Counted from the stretch's first letter, positions 36,985-47,327 are shown. The stretch is DNA of 64,000 nt from Selenomonas sp. (GCA_022482925.1 JAKVOG010000002.1:1-64000), one strand, 5' to 3'. Made by a program: numbers and translations. Notes: generated from the sequence alone by a model not told the origin.

Positions 36985-37362
36985 ATGGAGCTGGGTACTA
37001 TGAAAATCGCAATCGTCGGTGTCTGTGCCTCAGGTAAGACCACGCTGGTGGCTGGCCTTAAAGCTGCAGGCTATGGGGCCTATAATGTGGCACAGGAGCA
37101 TTCCTGCATTCATAATTTTTGGGCAAAACATCATCCGGACCTACTCGTGATGATTGATGCAACCATGCCGGCCATTCATAAACGACGGGTCGTCTACTGG
37201 GATGAGAACCGGCTGGCAACCCAGCATAAGCGTCTGGCTGATGCCCGCGCGCATGCGAACCTCTATATTCAGACGGATAACTTCACGGCCGATCAGGTTC
37301 GGGAACAGGTCATCACATTCATTAAGGATTGGGAAGCACAACAGGCAGAGCATTCTGCCTGA
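36985..37362 (+). CDS. Small P-loop nucleotide-binding protein
   Basis: A 125-residue protein with a Walker A motif GVCASGKTTLVAGL near residue 13 and a short P-loop core, then HSCIHNFWAKHHPDLLVMID, which could supply a Walker B. It is shorter than any known kinase family of this kind and I cannot assign a function. It follows the SpoIIE-like phosphatase after 10 bp and precedes secD. ATG 36985 or 37000 could be the start. Confidence 0.75.
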   Translation: MELGTMKIAIVGVCASGKTTLVAGLKAAGYGAYNVAQEHSCIHNFWAKHHPDLLVMIDATMPAIHKRRVVYWDENRLATQHKRLADARAHANLYIQTDNFTADQVREQVITFIKDWEAQQAEHSA

Positions 37363-37436
37363 CCGCTTTTTATCATATACCGGATGCAGTGGAATGCATC
37401 CCGGGTTATACGAAACCATAGAAAGGGTTGAATTCA

Positions 37437-38690
37437 TTGAGAAAAGACAGTCTCATGAAACTGATTGTCTGCGTCGTCGCCATCATCGGCATTTTCGTCG
37501 CCTTCGTCAAACCACTGGCATTTTCCATTCGCCAGGGACTTGATCTGCAGGGTGGTACGCATGTTGTGCTGGAGGCTGAAGATACAGACATCGCAAAAGT
37601 AAACGATGATGCCATGAATCGTGTGGTTACCATCATGGAGAAGCGTGTAAACGCACTCGGCCTTACGGAGCCAATCATCCAGCGTGAGGGCGAGCGCCGT
37701 GTCATCATTGAGCTGCCGGGCGTAAAAGATCCGGATGCAGCCATCAAGACAATCGGCAAGACCGCTATGCTCGAATTCAAGGATGAGGAGGGCAATACGG
37801 TCCTTACTGGTACGGATCTGAAGGATGCGCAGGCCGCTACGAACCAGCAGAATGGGCAGAATGTTGTCAACCTGGAATTTAGCGATGAGGGAGCAAAGAA
37901 ATTTGCGGATCTCACGACGAAGAACGTAGGCCGCACGATTGCTATCCTGTTGGATGGTGAGGTGCTGACGGCACCGAATGTCCGCGAGCCGATTCTCGGC
38001 GGCAAGGCTGAGATCTCTGGTCAGAAGTCACTGGAAGAAGCACAGAACCTGGCTGTTGTCCTGCGCAGCGGTGCACTGCCGGTAAAGGTCAATATCATCG
38101 AGACGCGTACGGTTGGCCCGTCCCTGGGACAGGATTCCAAGGATAAGTCGGAAATGGCGTTTGCTATCGGTATCGGCGCAGTTCTGGTATTCATGCTGCT
38201 GTTCTACCGCATGGCAGGTTTCATTGCCGATATCGCACTGATGGCCTATACGGTCATGCTGCTAGGCCTGTTGTATGTCATGGATGCAACACTTACTTTG
38301 CCTGGCGTAGCCGGTATCATCCTGACTATTGGTATGGCGGTTGATGCCAACGTGCTGATATTCGAACATTTCAAAGAGGAGCATCAGATTCAGGGCAAGT
38401 CGTTGCGGCTGGCAATGGACTCTGGTTTTAAGCGTGCATTCACGACCATCTTTGACTCCAATATCACGACGATTATCGCTGCGGGTGTGCTGTTCTTCCT
38501 GGGAACGGGTACAATCCGTGGTTTCGCGATTACGCTGGGACTGGGGACTATGCTCTCCATGTTCACGGCTATCACGTTGTCGCAGTTCATGTTGAAGCTT
38601 ATGATTAACTCCAAGATATTCGACAATCCGAATGCCTATGGTGCCAATGGCTTCATGCTTTGGGGAAAGGAGGATATGAAGAATGAATAA
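37437..38690 (+). CDS. secD: Protein translocase subunit SecD
   Basis: A membrane protein of about 417 residues that uses the proton-motive force to aid Sec export. Seen: an N-terminal membrane helix (MKLIVCVVAIIGIFVAFV), then RQGLDLQGGTHVVLE, the P1-type periplasmic domain with VKDPDAAIKTIGKTAMLEF and KFADLTTKNVGRTIAILLDG, and five C-terminal helices starting MAFAIGIGAVLVFMLLFYRM and containing DANVLIFEHFKEE. TTG 37437 after GAAAGGG is chosen; TTG 37428 is in frame. It overlaps secF by 8 bp. Confidence 0.95.
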   Translation: MRKDSLMKLIVCVVAIIGIFVAFVKPLAFSIRQGLDLQGGTHVVLEAEDTDIAKVNDDAMNRVVTIMEKRVNALGLTEPIIQREGERRVIIELPGVKDPDAAIKTIGKTAMLEFKDEEGNTVLTGTDLKDAQAATNQQNGQNVVNLEFSDEGAKKFADLTTKNVGRTIAILLDGEVLTAPNVREPILGGKAEISGQKSLEEAQNLAVVLRSGALPVKVNIIETRTVGPSLGQDSKDKSEMAFAIGIGAVLVFMLLFYRMAGFIADIALMAYTVMLLGLLYVMDATLTLPGVAGIILTIGMAVDANVLIFEHFKEEHQIQGKSLRLAMDSGFKRAFTTIFDSNITTIIAAGVLFFLGTGTIRGFAITLGLGTMLSMFTAITLSQFMLKLMINSKIFDNPNAYGANGFMLWGKEDMKNE

Positions 38691-39600
38691 GCTTAACATT
38701 GCCGGCCACACAAAACTGTGGTTCATTATGTCGCTGATCGTCATCATTCCGGGTATCTTCTGCATGTTCACCAAGGGATTCAACTTTGGTATCGATTTTA
38801 CAGGCGGTACGATTATCGATATGAAATTCGAACAGCCGGTTACCATTTCACAGGTCCGTACAAGTCTGGCAAAGTATGGCCTGGATGGTGCGACCATCCA
38901 GTTGTCCGGTGCACAGTCAGACGTTATGGAGTCTCAGGACGTCATGATCCGTGCAACGGATATGGAAGAGGATCAGCGCAAGGAAGTCATGGCGAGCCTC
39001 AAGACCGATGTAGGTGACTATCAGGTCCTGCGTGAGGAGAAGGTCGGTGCGACTATTGGTGGTGAGCTCATCACCAATGCTGTTCTGGCTCTGGTGGTTT
39101 CATGGATTCTCATCATCGCGTATGTTGCGTATCGTTTTGAGTGGCGCTTCGGTGTAGCTGCCGTGCTGGCATTGATTCATGATATTCTGATCGTCTTGTC
39201 GGTGTTCTCACTGACGGGGCGGCAGGTGGATTCGTCCTTCATTGCAGCGCTGCTGACAATCGTTGGTTACTCCATCAATGATACGATCGTTATCTTCGAT
39301 CGTATCCGTGAGAACCTGAAGCTGCATTTCCGTCGCGGTGGCGATATTGCGCAGTTGGTCAATACATCGATTCTGCAGACCCTGACCCGTTCGCTCTATA
39401 CGGTGTTCACGGTACTCTTCACGACGATGGCATTGTACCTGTTTGGCGGCGATACGACAAAGGATTTCGCTTTCGCTCTGCTGATCGGTTTTGCCTGCGG
39501 CTGCTATTCTTCCATCTTCATTGCCAGTCCGTTGTGGATTGTATTCCGCAAATGGGGTGACAAGCATAAAGCCCAGCCGAAGGTTGCTGAAGCAAAATAA
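38683..39600 (+). CDS. secF: Protein translocase subunit SecF
   Basis: A 305-residue six-helix partner of SecD. Seen: GFNFGIDFTGGTIIDMKFE near residue 28, VGATIGGELITNAVLALVVS, and YSINDTIVIFDRIRENLKL near residue 195, the standard SecF motif. AGGAGG lies ahead of the overlapping ATG. A terminator follows at 39619-39649. Confidence 0.95.
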   Translation: MNKLNIAGHTKLWFIMSLIVIIPGIFCMFTKGFNFGIDFTGGTIIDMKFEQPVTISQVRTSLAKYGLDGATIQLSGAQSDVMESQDVMIRATDMEEDQRKEVMASLKTDVGDYQVLREEKVGATIGGELITNAVLALVVSWILIIAYVAYRFEWRFGVAAVLALIHDILIVLSVFSLTGRQVDSSFIAALLTIVGYSINDTIVIFDRIRENLKLHFRRGGDIAQLVNTSILQTLTRSLYTVFTVLFTTMALYLFGGDTTKDFAFALLIGFACGCYSSIFIASPLWIVFRKWGDKHKAQPKVAEAK

Positions 39601-39618
39601 CGTAAAATACCTAACGAG

Positions 39619-39649
39619 GTCCATCCGGAAAACGGATGGGCCTTTTTTT
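39619..39649 (+). terminator. Terminator after secF
   Basis: Stem GGTCCATCCG with CGGATGGGCC around a short A loop, followed by seven T. Confidence 0.87.
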
Positions 39650-39731
39650 GCCGTGGAGGAGATAAGAAGAAAATTTTCGGTTTACGACGATTGGATTTTC
39701 ATGTAAGATAGTATCCAGGAGTTGTAAACAA

Positions 39732-41702
39732 ATGTTAAAACAATGGAAACTTTATGATACAGTGCCAGATGTCTCTGAGCTGGCCGAAAAATTAGGAATC
39801 ACAGAGATGGTAGCTGGTATCCTGTGGCATCGGGGATTGAAGACTGTAGCGGAGGCAGAGACATTTCTGCATCCGGAGCAGCAGCCGTTCCATGATCCGC
39901 TGCTGATGAAGGATATGGATCAGGCGGTGGCCAGGATCCGACGGGCAATCGAGCTCGAAGAGAAGATCACGGTCTATGGGGACTATGATGTGGACGGCAT
40001 GACGGCGACGTCACTGCTGCTGCATAATCTGCGGGCGCTGGGCGCACAGGCGGACTTTTATATCCCGGAGCGTCAGAAGGAAGGGTATGGCTTCAATCTG
40101 CCTGCTCTGCAGAAACTGGCGGTTGAGGGGACGAAGCTGCTGGTTTCGGTGGACTGTGGTATTGCTTCGGTAGCCGATGTTGCTGCCATGCAGGGGAAAC
40201 TGGATATTATTATTACTGATCATCATTTGCCGGGGGAGACTTTGCCGTCGGCATTGGCTGTTGTCAATCCGCATCGTGCGGACTGCTCGTATCCGGATAA
40301 GAATCTGGCTGGTGTTGGCGTGGCTTTTAAACTTTGCCAGGCACTCTGGCAGGCGCTTGAGGGAGAATCGTATAGTCAGGATCTTGAGCTGGTGGCACTC
40401 GGTACAGTGGCGGATATTGTACCGCTGATCGGCGAGAACCGCAAGATCGTGAAGCTGGGACTGGAACAGATGAGGGCTTCGGCATTTGCCGGGATCCGGG
40501 CACTGGTGGAAGTGGCGGATATCGGCGATCAGAAACTGAATGCCGGCCATATTGGCTTCCGGCTGGCACCACGTCTCAATGCAGCCGGTCGTATCGGCTC
40601 TGCCCGCAAAGGGGTACAACTGCTTTTATCCAAGGATAAGGCAGAGGCTGATAATCTGGCGATGGAGCTGGATATGCTCAACAGTCAGCGTCAGGCTATT
40701 GAGCAGGAAATCCTGCAGAAAGCGGAGGACTCGCTGGCGGGGCAGGATCCGGAAAATATGCCGGCTATTGTTGTGGCTGGTGAGAACTGGAATCTGGGCG
40801 TTATTGGCATCGTGGCATCGCGGCTGGTGGAGCACTACTATAAGCCGACGATTGTCCTTTCGATTCAACCGGATGGTATCTGCAAGGGGTCCTGTCGCAG
40901 CATCGAGGGCCTGCATATGTATGAGACACTCAAACTGTGTCAGGAGCATATCCTTCAGTTTGGTGGTCATGCACAGGCAGCGGGGCTGTCGGTGAAGCTG
41001 GAGGAACTGCCTGCTTTCCGGACAGATTTCCAGCAGGCGGCCGAGGCAACGCTTTCGGAGGAGGATTATATTCCGAAGGTGGCCGTGGAATTTGAGCTGG
41101 CACCAGAGAACGTGACATTTCAGCTGGTCGAGGAACTTGAGACGCTGGAACCGTACGGTATGGGGAATCCGAAGCCGCTGTTCGGCTGCCGGAATATCCG
41201 GGGGATGGGGGCATCCGCAATCGGCCGTGACCGTCAGCATTTGCGTTTCCAGGTGGGGACCAGGGAGAATCCGCTTAACGCATTGCTCTGGAACAAGAGT
41301 GAATATGTGGGCATTGTGAATGCCGAAGCCATCGATATGGTTTATTCTCCGGCAATCAATGAGTGGCAGGGAAACCGCAGTCTGCAGTGCATGGTCGATT
41401 CACTGGGGCCGGCGGATCGGGAAAAGGTATTTCCTGAGCGGGATACACTGGCCGCAATTTATCGTTTCCTTTATCGGATCCAGCAGCAGGACGGGCGTAT
41501 CCCCTATACTGCTGCGGAATTGACCGTGCAGTTCGGGCAGCAGGAGCAGCACATCTCATTCTATACGATGTGCACCGGGCTCCGTGTTTTTCAGGAGTTG
41601 AATCTGCTGCACCTGAATCTGGAAGAGAACAATTATTATCTGCCGAAGGTTTCGGCCCGGATGGAGCTCTCGGGCTCTCCAACATTCCGACGGCACCACT
41701 GA
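39732..41702 (+). CDS. recJ: Single-stranded-DNA-specific exonuclease RecJ
   Basis: A 656-residue 5'-3' exonuclease of the DHH family, used in recombination and mismatch repair. Seen: ITVYGDYDVDGMTATSLLL near residue 75, VSVDCGIASV, IIITDHHLPGETLP with the DHH motif near residue 155, NLAGVGVAFKLCQAL, ALGTVADIVPL, and in the DHHA1 domain WNLGVIGIVASRLVE and FGGHAQAAGLSV. ATG 39732 follows CAGGAG. It ends 14 bp before relA. Confidence 0.95.
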   Translation: MLKQWKLYDTVPDVSELAEKLGITEMVAGILWHRGLKTVAEAETFLHPEQQPFHDPLLMKDMDQAVARIRRAIELEEKITVYGDYDVDGMTATSLLLHNLRALGAQADFYIPERQKEGYGFNLPALQKLAVEGTKLLVSVDCGIASVADVAAMQGKLDIIITDHHLPGETLPSALAVVNPHRADCSYPDKNLAGVGVAFKLCQALWQALEGESYSQDLELVALGTVADIVPLIGENRKIVKLGLEQMRASAFAGIRALVEVADIGDQKLNAGHIGFRLAPRLNAAGRIGSARKGVQLLLSKDKAEADNLAMELDMLNSQRQAIEQEILQKAEDSLAGQDPENMPAIVVAGENWNLGVIGIVASRLVEHYYKPTIVLSIQPDGICKGSCRSIEGLHMYETLKLCQEHILQFGGHAQAAGLSVKLEELPAFRTDFQQAAEATLSEEDYIPKVAVEFELAPENVTFQLVEELETLEPYGMGNPKPLFGCRNIRGMGASAIGRDRQHLRFQVGTRENPLNALLWNKSEYVGIVNAEAIDMVYSPAINEWQGNRSLQCMVDSLGPADREKVFPERDTLAAIYRFLYRIQQQDGRIPYTAAELTVQFGQQEQHISFYTMCTGLRVFQELNLLHLNLEENNYYLPKVSARMELSGSPTFRRHH

Positions 41703-41716
41703 GAAGGGAATAGATT

Positions 41717-43939
41717 ATGAATGATAAAGGGAAAGCACCGGTGACAATCGAGTCGATCATCGAGAAGGTGAAGACGTATGAGCCGGGTGCTGATATACAG
41801 ATGATCCAACGGGCCTATGACCTGGCCAGTGCTGCGCATAAAGGGCAGACGCGCGTTTCGGGGGAGGAGTATATTATCCATCCGCTGCACGTGGCTCAGA
41901 TCCTGACGGAGCTTCACATCGACGATGTGACGATCAGTGCATCGCTGCTGCATGATGTGGTAGAGGATACAATCTATACAAAAGAGCAGATTGAGGAGAT
42001 GTTCGGCGAAGAAGTGGCGATGATCGTCGACGGCGTCACGAAACTGGGACGGATCCAGTACAAGTCGAAAGAGGAAGTCCAGCTGGAGAACTACCGGAAG
42101 ATGTTCCTAGCTATGGCCAAGGACATCCGTGTCATCATGGTGAAGCTGGCGGATCGTCTGCATAATATGCGTACGCTTAAAGTACATGCGCGAGGATAAG
42201 CAGCGCCGTATCGCCAAGGAGACGATCGAGATCTATGCGCCGCTGGCGAATCGGCTGGGTATTTCCAACATCAAATGGGAACTGGAAGACCTCTTGCCTG
42301 CGCTATCTTGAGCCGGAGACCTACTACGAGCTGGTCGAGAATGTGAAGCAGAAGCGCAAGGAACGCCAGGCGTTCATCGAGACGGCCATTCCAGCAGATC
42401 ACTGAGAAGCTGGATGAATCCCACATCCAGGCGGACATCAAGGGCCGGGCCAAGCATTTCTACAGCATCTATAAGAAGATGAAGCGGGATCATAAGGACA
42501 TCAGCGAGATCTACGATCTGTCGGCTGTCCGGGTTCTGGTCGAATCTGTTAAGGACTGCTACGGGGTACTGGGCGTTATCCATGCAATGTGGAAACCGAT
42601 CCCGGGCCGGTTCAAGGATTATATCGCGATGCCGAAATCCAATGGCTATCAGTCGCTGCATACGACGGTCATGACGCGGGGCTATCCGCTTGAGATTCAG
42701 ATTCGTACGTTCCAGATGCATCAGGTCTCGGAGTATGGTGTTGCAGCGCATTGGAAGTATAAAGAAGCCGGCAAAGGTGCCACGGCCGGCAATGCAATGG
42801 ATCAGAAGATGAACTGGCTGCGTCAGATGGTCAGCCTGCAGCAGGAACTCAGCGATCCTAAGGAGTACTTTGAAGCACTCAAGGTGGATATCTTCTCGGA
42901 TGAGGTCTTTGTCTTCACGCCGAAGGGCGATGTGGTGGATCTGCCGAAGGGATCGATCCCGATTGACTTTGCCTATCGTATTCATACAGAGGTCGGGCAT
43001 CACTGCGTTGGTGCCAAAGTTAACGGCAAACTGGTTCCGCTGGAGCACAAGCTTAAGAATGGTGATATCGTCTCAGTTATCACCAATAAGGCCAATAATG
43101 GTCCGAGCCGTGACTGGCTTAATATTGTGGCCTCGTCAGAGACCCGCAGTAAGATCCGCTCGTGGTTCAAGAGGGAGAAGCGTGAGGAGAATATCGAGCG
43201 TGGTCTTGAACTTATCAAGGATGAGGCGAAGCGACTCGGGTATGCACCAAAGGACCTGCTGAAGGAAGGACGACTGCTTGAGGTCGCGAAGAAACTGAAT
43301 ATCCTGACGGAAGAGGATCTGCTGGCGGCTCTCGGCTATGGCGGCGTGGTCATCCATGGCATCATGACGAAGCTCATCGAGCTGCACAAAAAAGAGGTCA
43401 AGCAGAATACACCGCCGGATGTGTCGAAGATGCTCTTGGAGCTCAAGCATCCGCAGCAGAATGGTCAGAAATCGAAGTCCAGTCATGGTGTGCTGGTTGA
43501 GGGCGAAAGCGGGCTCATGGTTCGCCTGGCCCGTTGCTGCAATCCAATCCCGGGCGATCCGATTACGGGCTATATCACTCGTGGCCGCGGTGTGTCGGTG
43601 CATCGTTCGGACTGTCCGAATATCCTTAACGATACGGATTTCTCCCGGATGATCGAGGTAAGCTGGGATATCGGTCTCGATAAGCAGTATACGGTTGAGC
43701 TGGAGATTGTCTGCAACGACAAGAGCGGTATTCTGGCCAATATCCTGGCGGTGCCGACGGAGATGAAGATCAATATCCGCAGCATCAACGCGAATCCGAA
43801 CCGCAGCAACCGTACGTCGACGATGCTGCTCGGGCTGGATGTGCACAGTGCAACCCAGGTGACGCAGATCGTGACGAAGCTGCGCCGGCTCAAGGATGTA
43901 TACAGTGTGGCCCGTAAAATGGGAAGCAGCGTAAACTGA
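41717..43939 (+). CDS. relA: Bifunctional (p)ppGpp synthetase/hydrolase (three apparent insertions)
   Basis: Stringent-response enzyme of the RelA/SpoT (Rel) type, about 739 residues. Seen: the HD hydrolase domain ([42 protein letters not shown]), the synthetase domain ([45 protein letters not shown]), the TGS domain ([20 protein letters not shown]), and a C-terminal ACT domain ([18 protein letters not shown]). Single extra bases near 42181, 42294 and 42389 each break the frame; removing them restores the standard sequence between the HD and synthetase domains. Three hits in 210 bp of an important gene point to sequence error. Confidence 0.94.
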
Positions 43940-43957
43940 TTGGGCCAGTGGCGATGT

Positions 43958-43986
43958 TTGTATTATGGCTGTAATTTTGTTATAAT
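43958..43986 (+). promoter_or_regulatory. Promoter of the fur-hemZ-hisS-aspS unit
   Basis: TTGTAT (43958-43963), a 17-bp spacer and TATAAT (43981-43986), about 85 bp before the fur-type ATG. It lies directly after the relA stop. Confidence 0.65.
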
Positions 43987-44069
43987 AGGTATATTTGAAT
44001 GAAACGTTCAATCTTGGGTGATGTATGACGGAATATAAGCCACATGATTGAGGCAGGGAGGTTGAAATT

Positions 44070-44528
44070 ATGGCACAAACATTTACCATGGGGGATCTGA
44101 AGCAGCGTCTGCAGTCGCGTCAGCATAAGATGACTCCGCAGCGTCAGACGGTCCTGCAGGTGTTCCTGGATCATCCGGGCGAGCATCTTTCGGCTGAGGA
44201 CGTGCATGGTATCCTGCGTCAGGGACAGTCAGAGATCGGTCTGGCTACGGTCTATCGCAGCCTGGAACTGCTTTCGGAGCTCGGAATCCTGCAGAAGGTG
44301 GAATTCGGCGATGGCTGCAGCCGCTATGAAGTCAACACAACGGATCCGTCAGAGCATCATCATCATCATCTGATCTGCACGAAGTGTGGTAAGGTAACGG
44401 AGTTCGAGGACGACCTGCTGGAGAACCTTGAGACCGATATCCATGATAAGCTGGGCTTCCGGGTGGAGAATCATCAGGTGAAGTTCTATGGTGTATGCAA
44501 GGAGTGTCAGCAGACTTTTGAAGGTTAA
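44070..44528 (+). CDS. Fur-family metal-responsive regulator
   Basis: A 152-residue ferric-uptake-regulator family protein. Seen: a winged helix (KMTPQRQTVLQVFLDHPGEH, GLATVYRSLELLSELGIL), a histidine run in DPSEHHHHHLICTKCGK and the two structural zinc pairs CTKC and CKEC. It could be Fur or PerR; the residues that decide between iron and peroxide sensing cannot be told apart here. Position before hemZ is suggestive of haem/iron control. Its end overlaps the hemZ start. Confidence 0.9.
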   Translation: MAQTFTMGDLKQRLQSRQHKMTPQRQTVLQVFLDHPGEHLSAEDVHGILRQGQSEIGLATVYRSLELLSELGILQKVEFGDGCSRYEVNTTDPSEHHHHHLICTKCGKVTEFEDDLLENLETDIHDKLGFRVENHQVKFYGVCKECQQTFEG

Positions 44529-46068
44529 TGTATTTACGCTTAATACGAAGAAGGAGATTATCTCCAAGATCACGCGTGAAGTCCTGAATCTGTTCAAGGT
44601 GGAGATCACCGGACGGCGGGGCGAAGCGGATTATGTGCAGCTGTCCATTGTGAATCACCGGCTGCCGCTGACGGCTGATGAGCAGGCCGTGGCGCATGAG
44701 GGTTCACTGGTTCGGATGAAGACGACGCTGATGCTGTTCCATACGGATGGTACGTGCGATCAGTGGAGCCGGGTAGAAGCCGGCAAGCCGGACGAACTGG
44801 AGCGGGCGGCAGTTAATCGTGCCATCAAGCTCAATCTCTATCATATCTTCCGTCAAGAACTTGGAATGCCCCAGGCGCCCTGGGGCATTCTGCATGGTGT
44901 GCGTCCGACCAAGATCGTGCATCGCTGGATTACGTACGGGATGGATGAGGAGAGCATTGTGGCGCGGCTGATGCGCGATTTTGCCTGCAGCGAGGAGAAG
45001 GCGCGTGTCATTACGCCGATGGCGTTCCGGCAACTGCCATTCCTGCAGACATCGGATGAGAAGACAATCAGCATCTATGTGGGCATTCCATTCTGTCTGA
45101 CCCGCTGTCTGTATTGCTCATTTCCCTCCAATATTCTGCCACCTGATAAGACACTGAAAAAGTTCATGACGGTGCTGCAAAAAGATCTGGAAGCGGCCAA
45201 AGAGGCTGTAACCCATTATGGCTTCACGGTACAGAATATTTATGTGGGCGGTGGTACGCCTACGGCACTGCCGGATACCTATTTTGCAACTATGCTGCAG
45301 ATGGTATATAATGCATTCTATGGACCGCAGATTGCAGAGTTTACAGTTGAAGCCGGCCGTCCGGACAGCATTACGCCGGCGAAAATCGCGACGATGAAAC
45401 GATTGTCCGTCAGCCGGGTCAGTGTGAATCCACAGACCATGCAGGAGCGGACACTAAAGGTCATTGGCCGCCAGCATACGCCGGAAGACGTAGTGACGAT
45501 GTATCAGGCACTGCGCAAGGCCGGCATCCCGCATATCAATATGGATCTGATCCTGGGGCTGCCGGGCGAGACGGCCGAGGATGTCCGCGATACCATGGAA
45601 AAGGTTACGGCGCTGGCTCCGGATGATATTACGCTGCATGCACTTGCGCTCAAGCGTGGTTCACGTCTGCGTCTCATCATGGAAGAGCGTCATGTGGATC
45701 TGCCCGGCAGCGAGGAAACGCGCCGGATGTCTGAGATTGCTATGGACTACATTGCGAAGAATGGTCTTAAACCGTACTATCTCTATCGTCAGGGCTATAT
45801 GTCCGGCGATCTGGAAAATGTTGGCTGCTGCCGTCCGGGTGCTGAAGGGATGTATAACATCCAGATTATGGAAGAGCATCAGACGATCATCGGGATTGGC
45901 GGGTCGGCAACGACGAAGGTGGTGGATTTCAGACGGAAACGGATGAAGTCATCCTTCAATGCCAAGGACCTGGTGACCTATCTGCGTGATGTGGATCTCT
46001 ATATAGAAAAACGTAGGAACCTCTTGGAGGAAGCCTATGGAAAACAGGGGGAAATCGACGAATGTTAA
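44518..46068 (+). CDS. hemZ: Coproporphyrinogen III dehydrogenase HemZ (radical SAM)
   Basis: Anaerobic coproporphyrinogen III oxidation-type enzyme of the HemZ group. About 516 residues. Seen: an N-terminal extension of some 170 residues with WGILHGVRPTKIVHRWI, then the radical SAM motif GIPFCLTRCLYCSFPSN (C-x3-C-x2-C), YVGGGTPTALPD, FTVEAGRPDSITPAK, RVSVNPQTMQERTL and LDLILGLPGETAED-type NMDLILGLPGETAEDV. TTG 44518 lies inside the fur end, 11 nt after AAGGAGTG; ATG 44488 further up is less likely. Overlaps hisS by 7 bp. Confidence 0.9.
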   Translation: MKVNVFTLNTKKEIISKITREVLNLFKVEITGRRGEADYVQLSIVNHRLPLTADEQAVAHEGSLVRMKTTLMLFHTDGTCDQWSRVEAGKPDELERAAVNRAIKLNLYHIFRQELGMPQAPWGILHGVRPTKIVHRWITYGMDEESIVARLMRDFACSEEKARVITPMAFRQLPFLQTSDEKTISIYVGIPFCLTRCLYCSFPSNILPPDKTLKKFMTVLQKDLEAAKEAVTHYGFTVQNIYVGGGTPTALPDTYFATMLQMVYNAFYGPQIAEFTVEAGRPDSITPAKIATMKRLSVSRVSVNPQTMQERTLKVIGRQHTPEDVVTMYQALRKAGIPHINMDLILGLPGETAEDVRDTMEKVTALAPDDITLHALALKRGSRLRLIMEERHVDLPGSEETRRMSEIAMDYIAKNGLKPYYLYRQGYMSGDLENVGCCRPGAEGMYNIQIMEEHQTIIGIGGSATTKVVDFRRKRMKSSFNAKDLVTYLRDVDLYIEKRRNLLEEAYGKQGEIDEC

Positions 46069-47327
46069 CCAATGCCCCACGGGGAACCAAGGACATTCTG
46101 CCCGACACAGTCGGTGAATGGACTTATGTAGAAGCGAAAATCCGTGACCTGTGCAGCCGCTATGGCTACCAGGAAATCCGTACACCGATGTTTGAGCATA
46201 CGGAGCTCTTTCATCGTGGCATCGGTGAAGGCACCGACGTGGTCGACAAGGAAATGTATACTTTCACGGACCGCGGTGACCGCAGCATTACGCTGCGTCC
46301 GGAGAATACGGCTTCGGCTGTACGGGCCTATCTGCAGAACAAGCTCTATGGCGATGGCAGCCTGACCAAGCTCTTCTATATTGGCTCGATGTTCCGCTAT
46401 GACCGCCCTCAGGCTGGCCGCATGCGGGAGTTCCATCAGTTCGGTGTTGAGGCACTGGGCGAGGAGAATCCGGCAGTGGATGCTGAGATCATCATGCTGG
46501 CTATGGATTTCCTGCAGTCGCTGGGGCTCAAGGACCTGAAGCTTTCCTTGAATTCCGTTGGCTGTCCGAAATGCCGTCCGGTCTACCGTAAAGTCCTGCA
46601 GGATTTCTTCCGGGACAAGCTGGATGAGCTCTGTGATGATTGCAAGGACCGCTTTGAACGCAGCCCGCTCCGCATCCTTGACTGCAAGGCAGATGCGGAC
46701 AAGCCGTTCATGGCCGATGCACCGAAGATCACGGACTGCCTCTGCGAAGAGTGTCAGGATCACTTCCACAAGGTTCAGGATTATCTGACGCAGGCTGGTA
46801 TCGACTTTGAGCTGGATGCCCGTCTGGTCCGTGGTCTGGATTATTATACGAAGACCGCTTTTGAGGTCAAGTATGCACCTCTGGGGGCCCAGAGTGCGGT
46901 CGCTGGCGGTGGACGCTATGATGGCCTTGTCGAGGAGATGGGCGGCAAGCCGACACCGGCTGTCGGGTTTGCGACTGGTCTGGAGCGTGTTCTGTTGGCA
47001 CTGGAGAAACAGGAGCTTCTGCCGGCTATGGACAAGCAGACGGATGCGTTCGTCGTGGCGCTCGGCGAAGCAGCTCAGGGACCGGCTTTCCAGCTCCTGA
47101 CCAGGCTTCGCCAGGCAGGGCTCAAGGCTGGTATGGACTATGCCGGCCGGAGCATGAAGGCCCAGATGAAACAGGCAAATAAGGCAGGTGCCCGTTTTGC
47201 GCTGATCATCGGTGAAGATGAAGTCAAGGAAGCCTGTGTGCAGCTCAAAGACATGGAAAAGAGCGAGCAGCAGAAGGTTTCTTTTGATAATATAATTGAC
47301 AAGCTATGTGCTGAGGTGAAAGGTTAA
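46062..47327 (+). CDS. hisS: Histidine-tRNA ligase
   Basis: 421-residue class II synthetase. Seen: APRGTKDILP, the motif 2 region FYIGSMFRYDRPQAGRMREF, the histidine-specific RGLDYYTKTAFEV and AGGRYDGLVEEMGGKPTPAV, and a C-terminal anticodon domain (ALGEAAQGPAFQLLTRLRQ). It overlaps hemZ by 7 bp and ends at the first base of the aspS start. Confidence 0.96.
   Translation: MLTNAPRGTKDILPDTVGEWTYVEAKIRDLCSRYGYQEIRTPMFEHTELFHRGIGEGTDVVDKEMYTFTDRGDRSITLRPENTASAVRAYLQNKLYGDGSLTKLFYIGSMFRYDRPQAGRMREFHQFGVEALGEENPAVDAEIIMLAMDFLQSLGLKDLKLSLNSVGCPKCRPVYRKVLQDFFRDKLDELCDDCKDRFERSPLRILDCKADADKPFMADAPKITDCLCEECQDHFHKVQDYLTQAGIDFELDARLVRGLDYYTKTAFEVKYAPLGAQSAVAGGGRYDGLVEEMGGKPTPAVGFATGLERVLLALEKQELLPAMDKQTDAFVVALGEAAQGPAFQLLTRLRQAGLKAGMDYAGRSMKAQMKQANKAGARFALIIGEDEVKEACVQLKDMEKSEQQKVSFDNIIDKLCAEVKG

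Noticed and set aside
37381-37410. Short GGATGCA/TGCATCC hairpin before secD as a terminator
   Set aside because: The stem is short and no T run follows, so I do not call it a terminator.
41717-43939. relA as a true pseudogene
   Set aside because: Three one-base insertions within 210 bp are easily repaired to a perfect family sequence, and all domains are intact on both sides; sequence error is more likely.
43136-44089. A 317-codon open frame on the minus strand
   Set aside because: Antisense to the relA C-terminus and crosses the fur promoter; no start signal.
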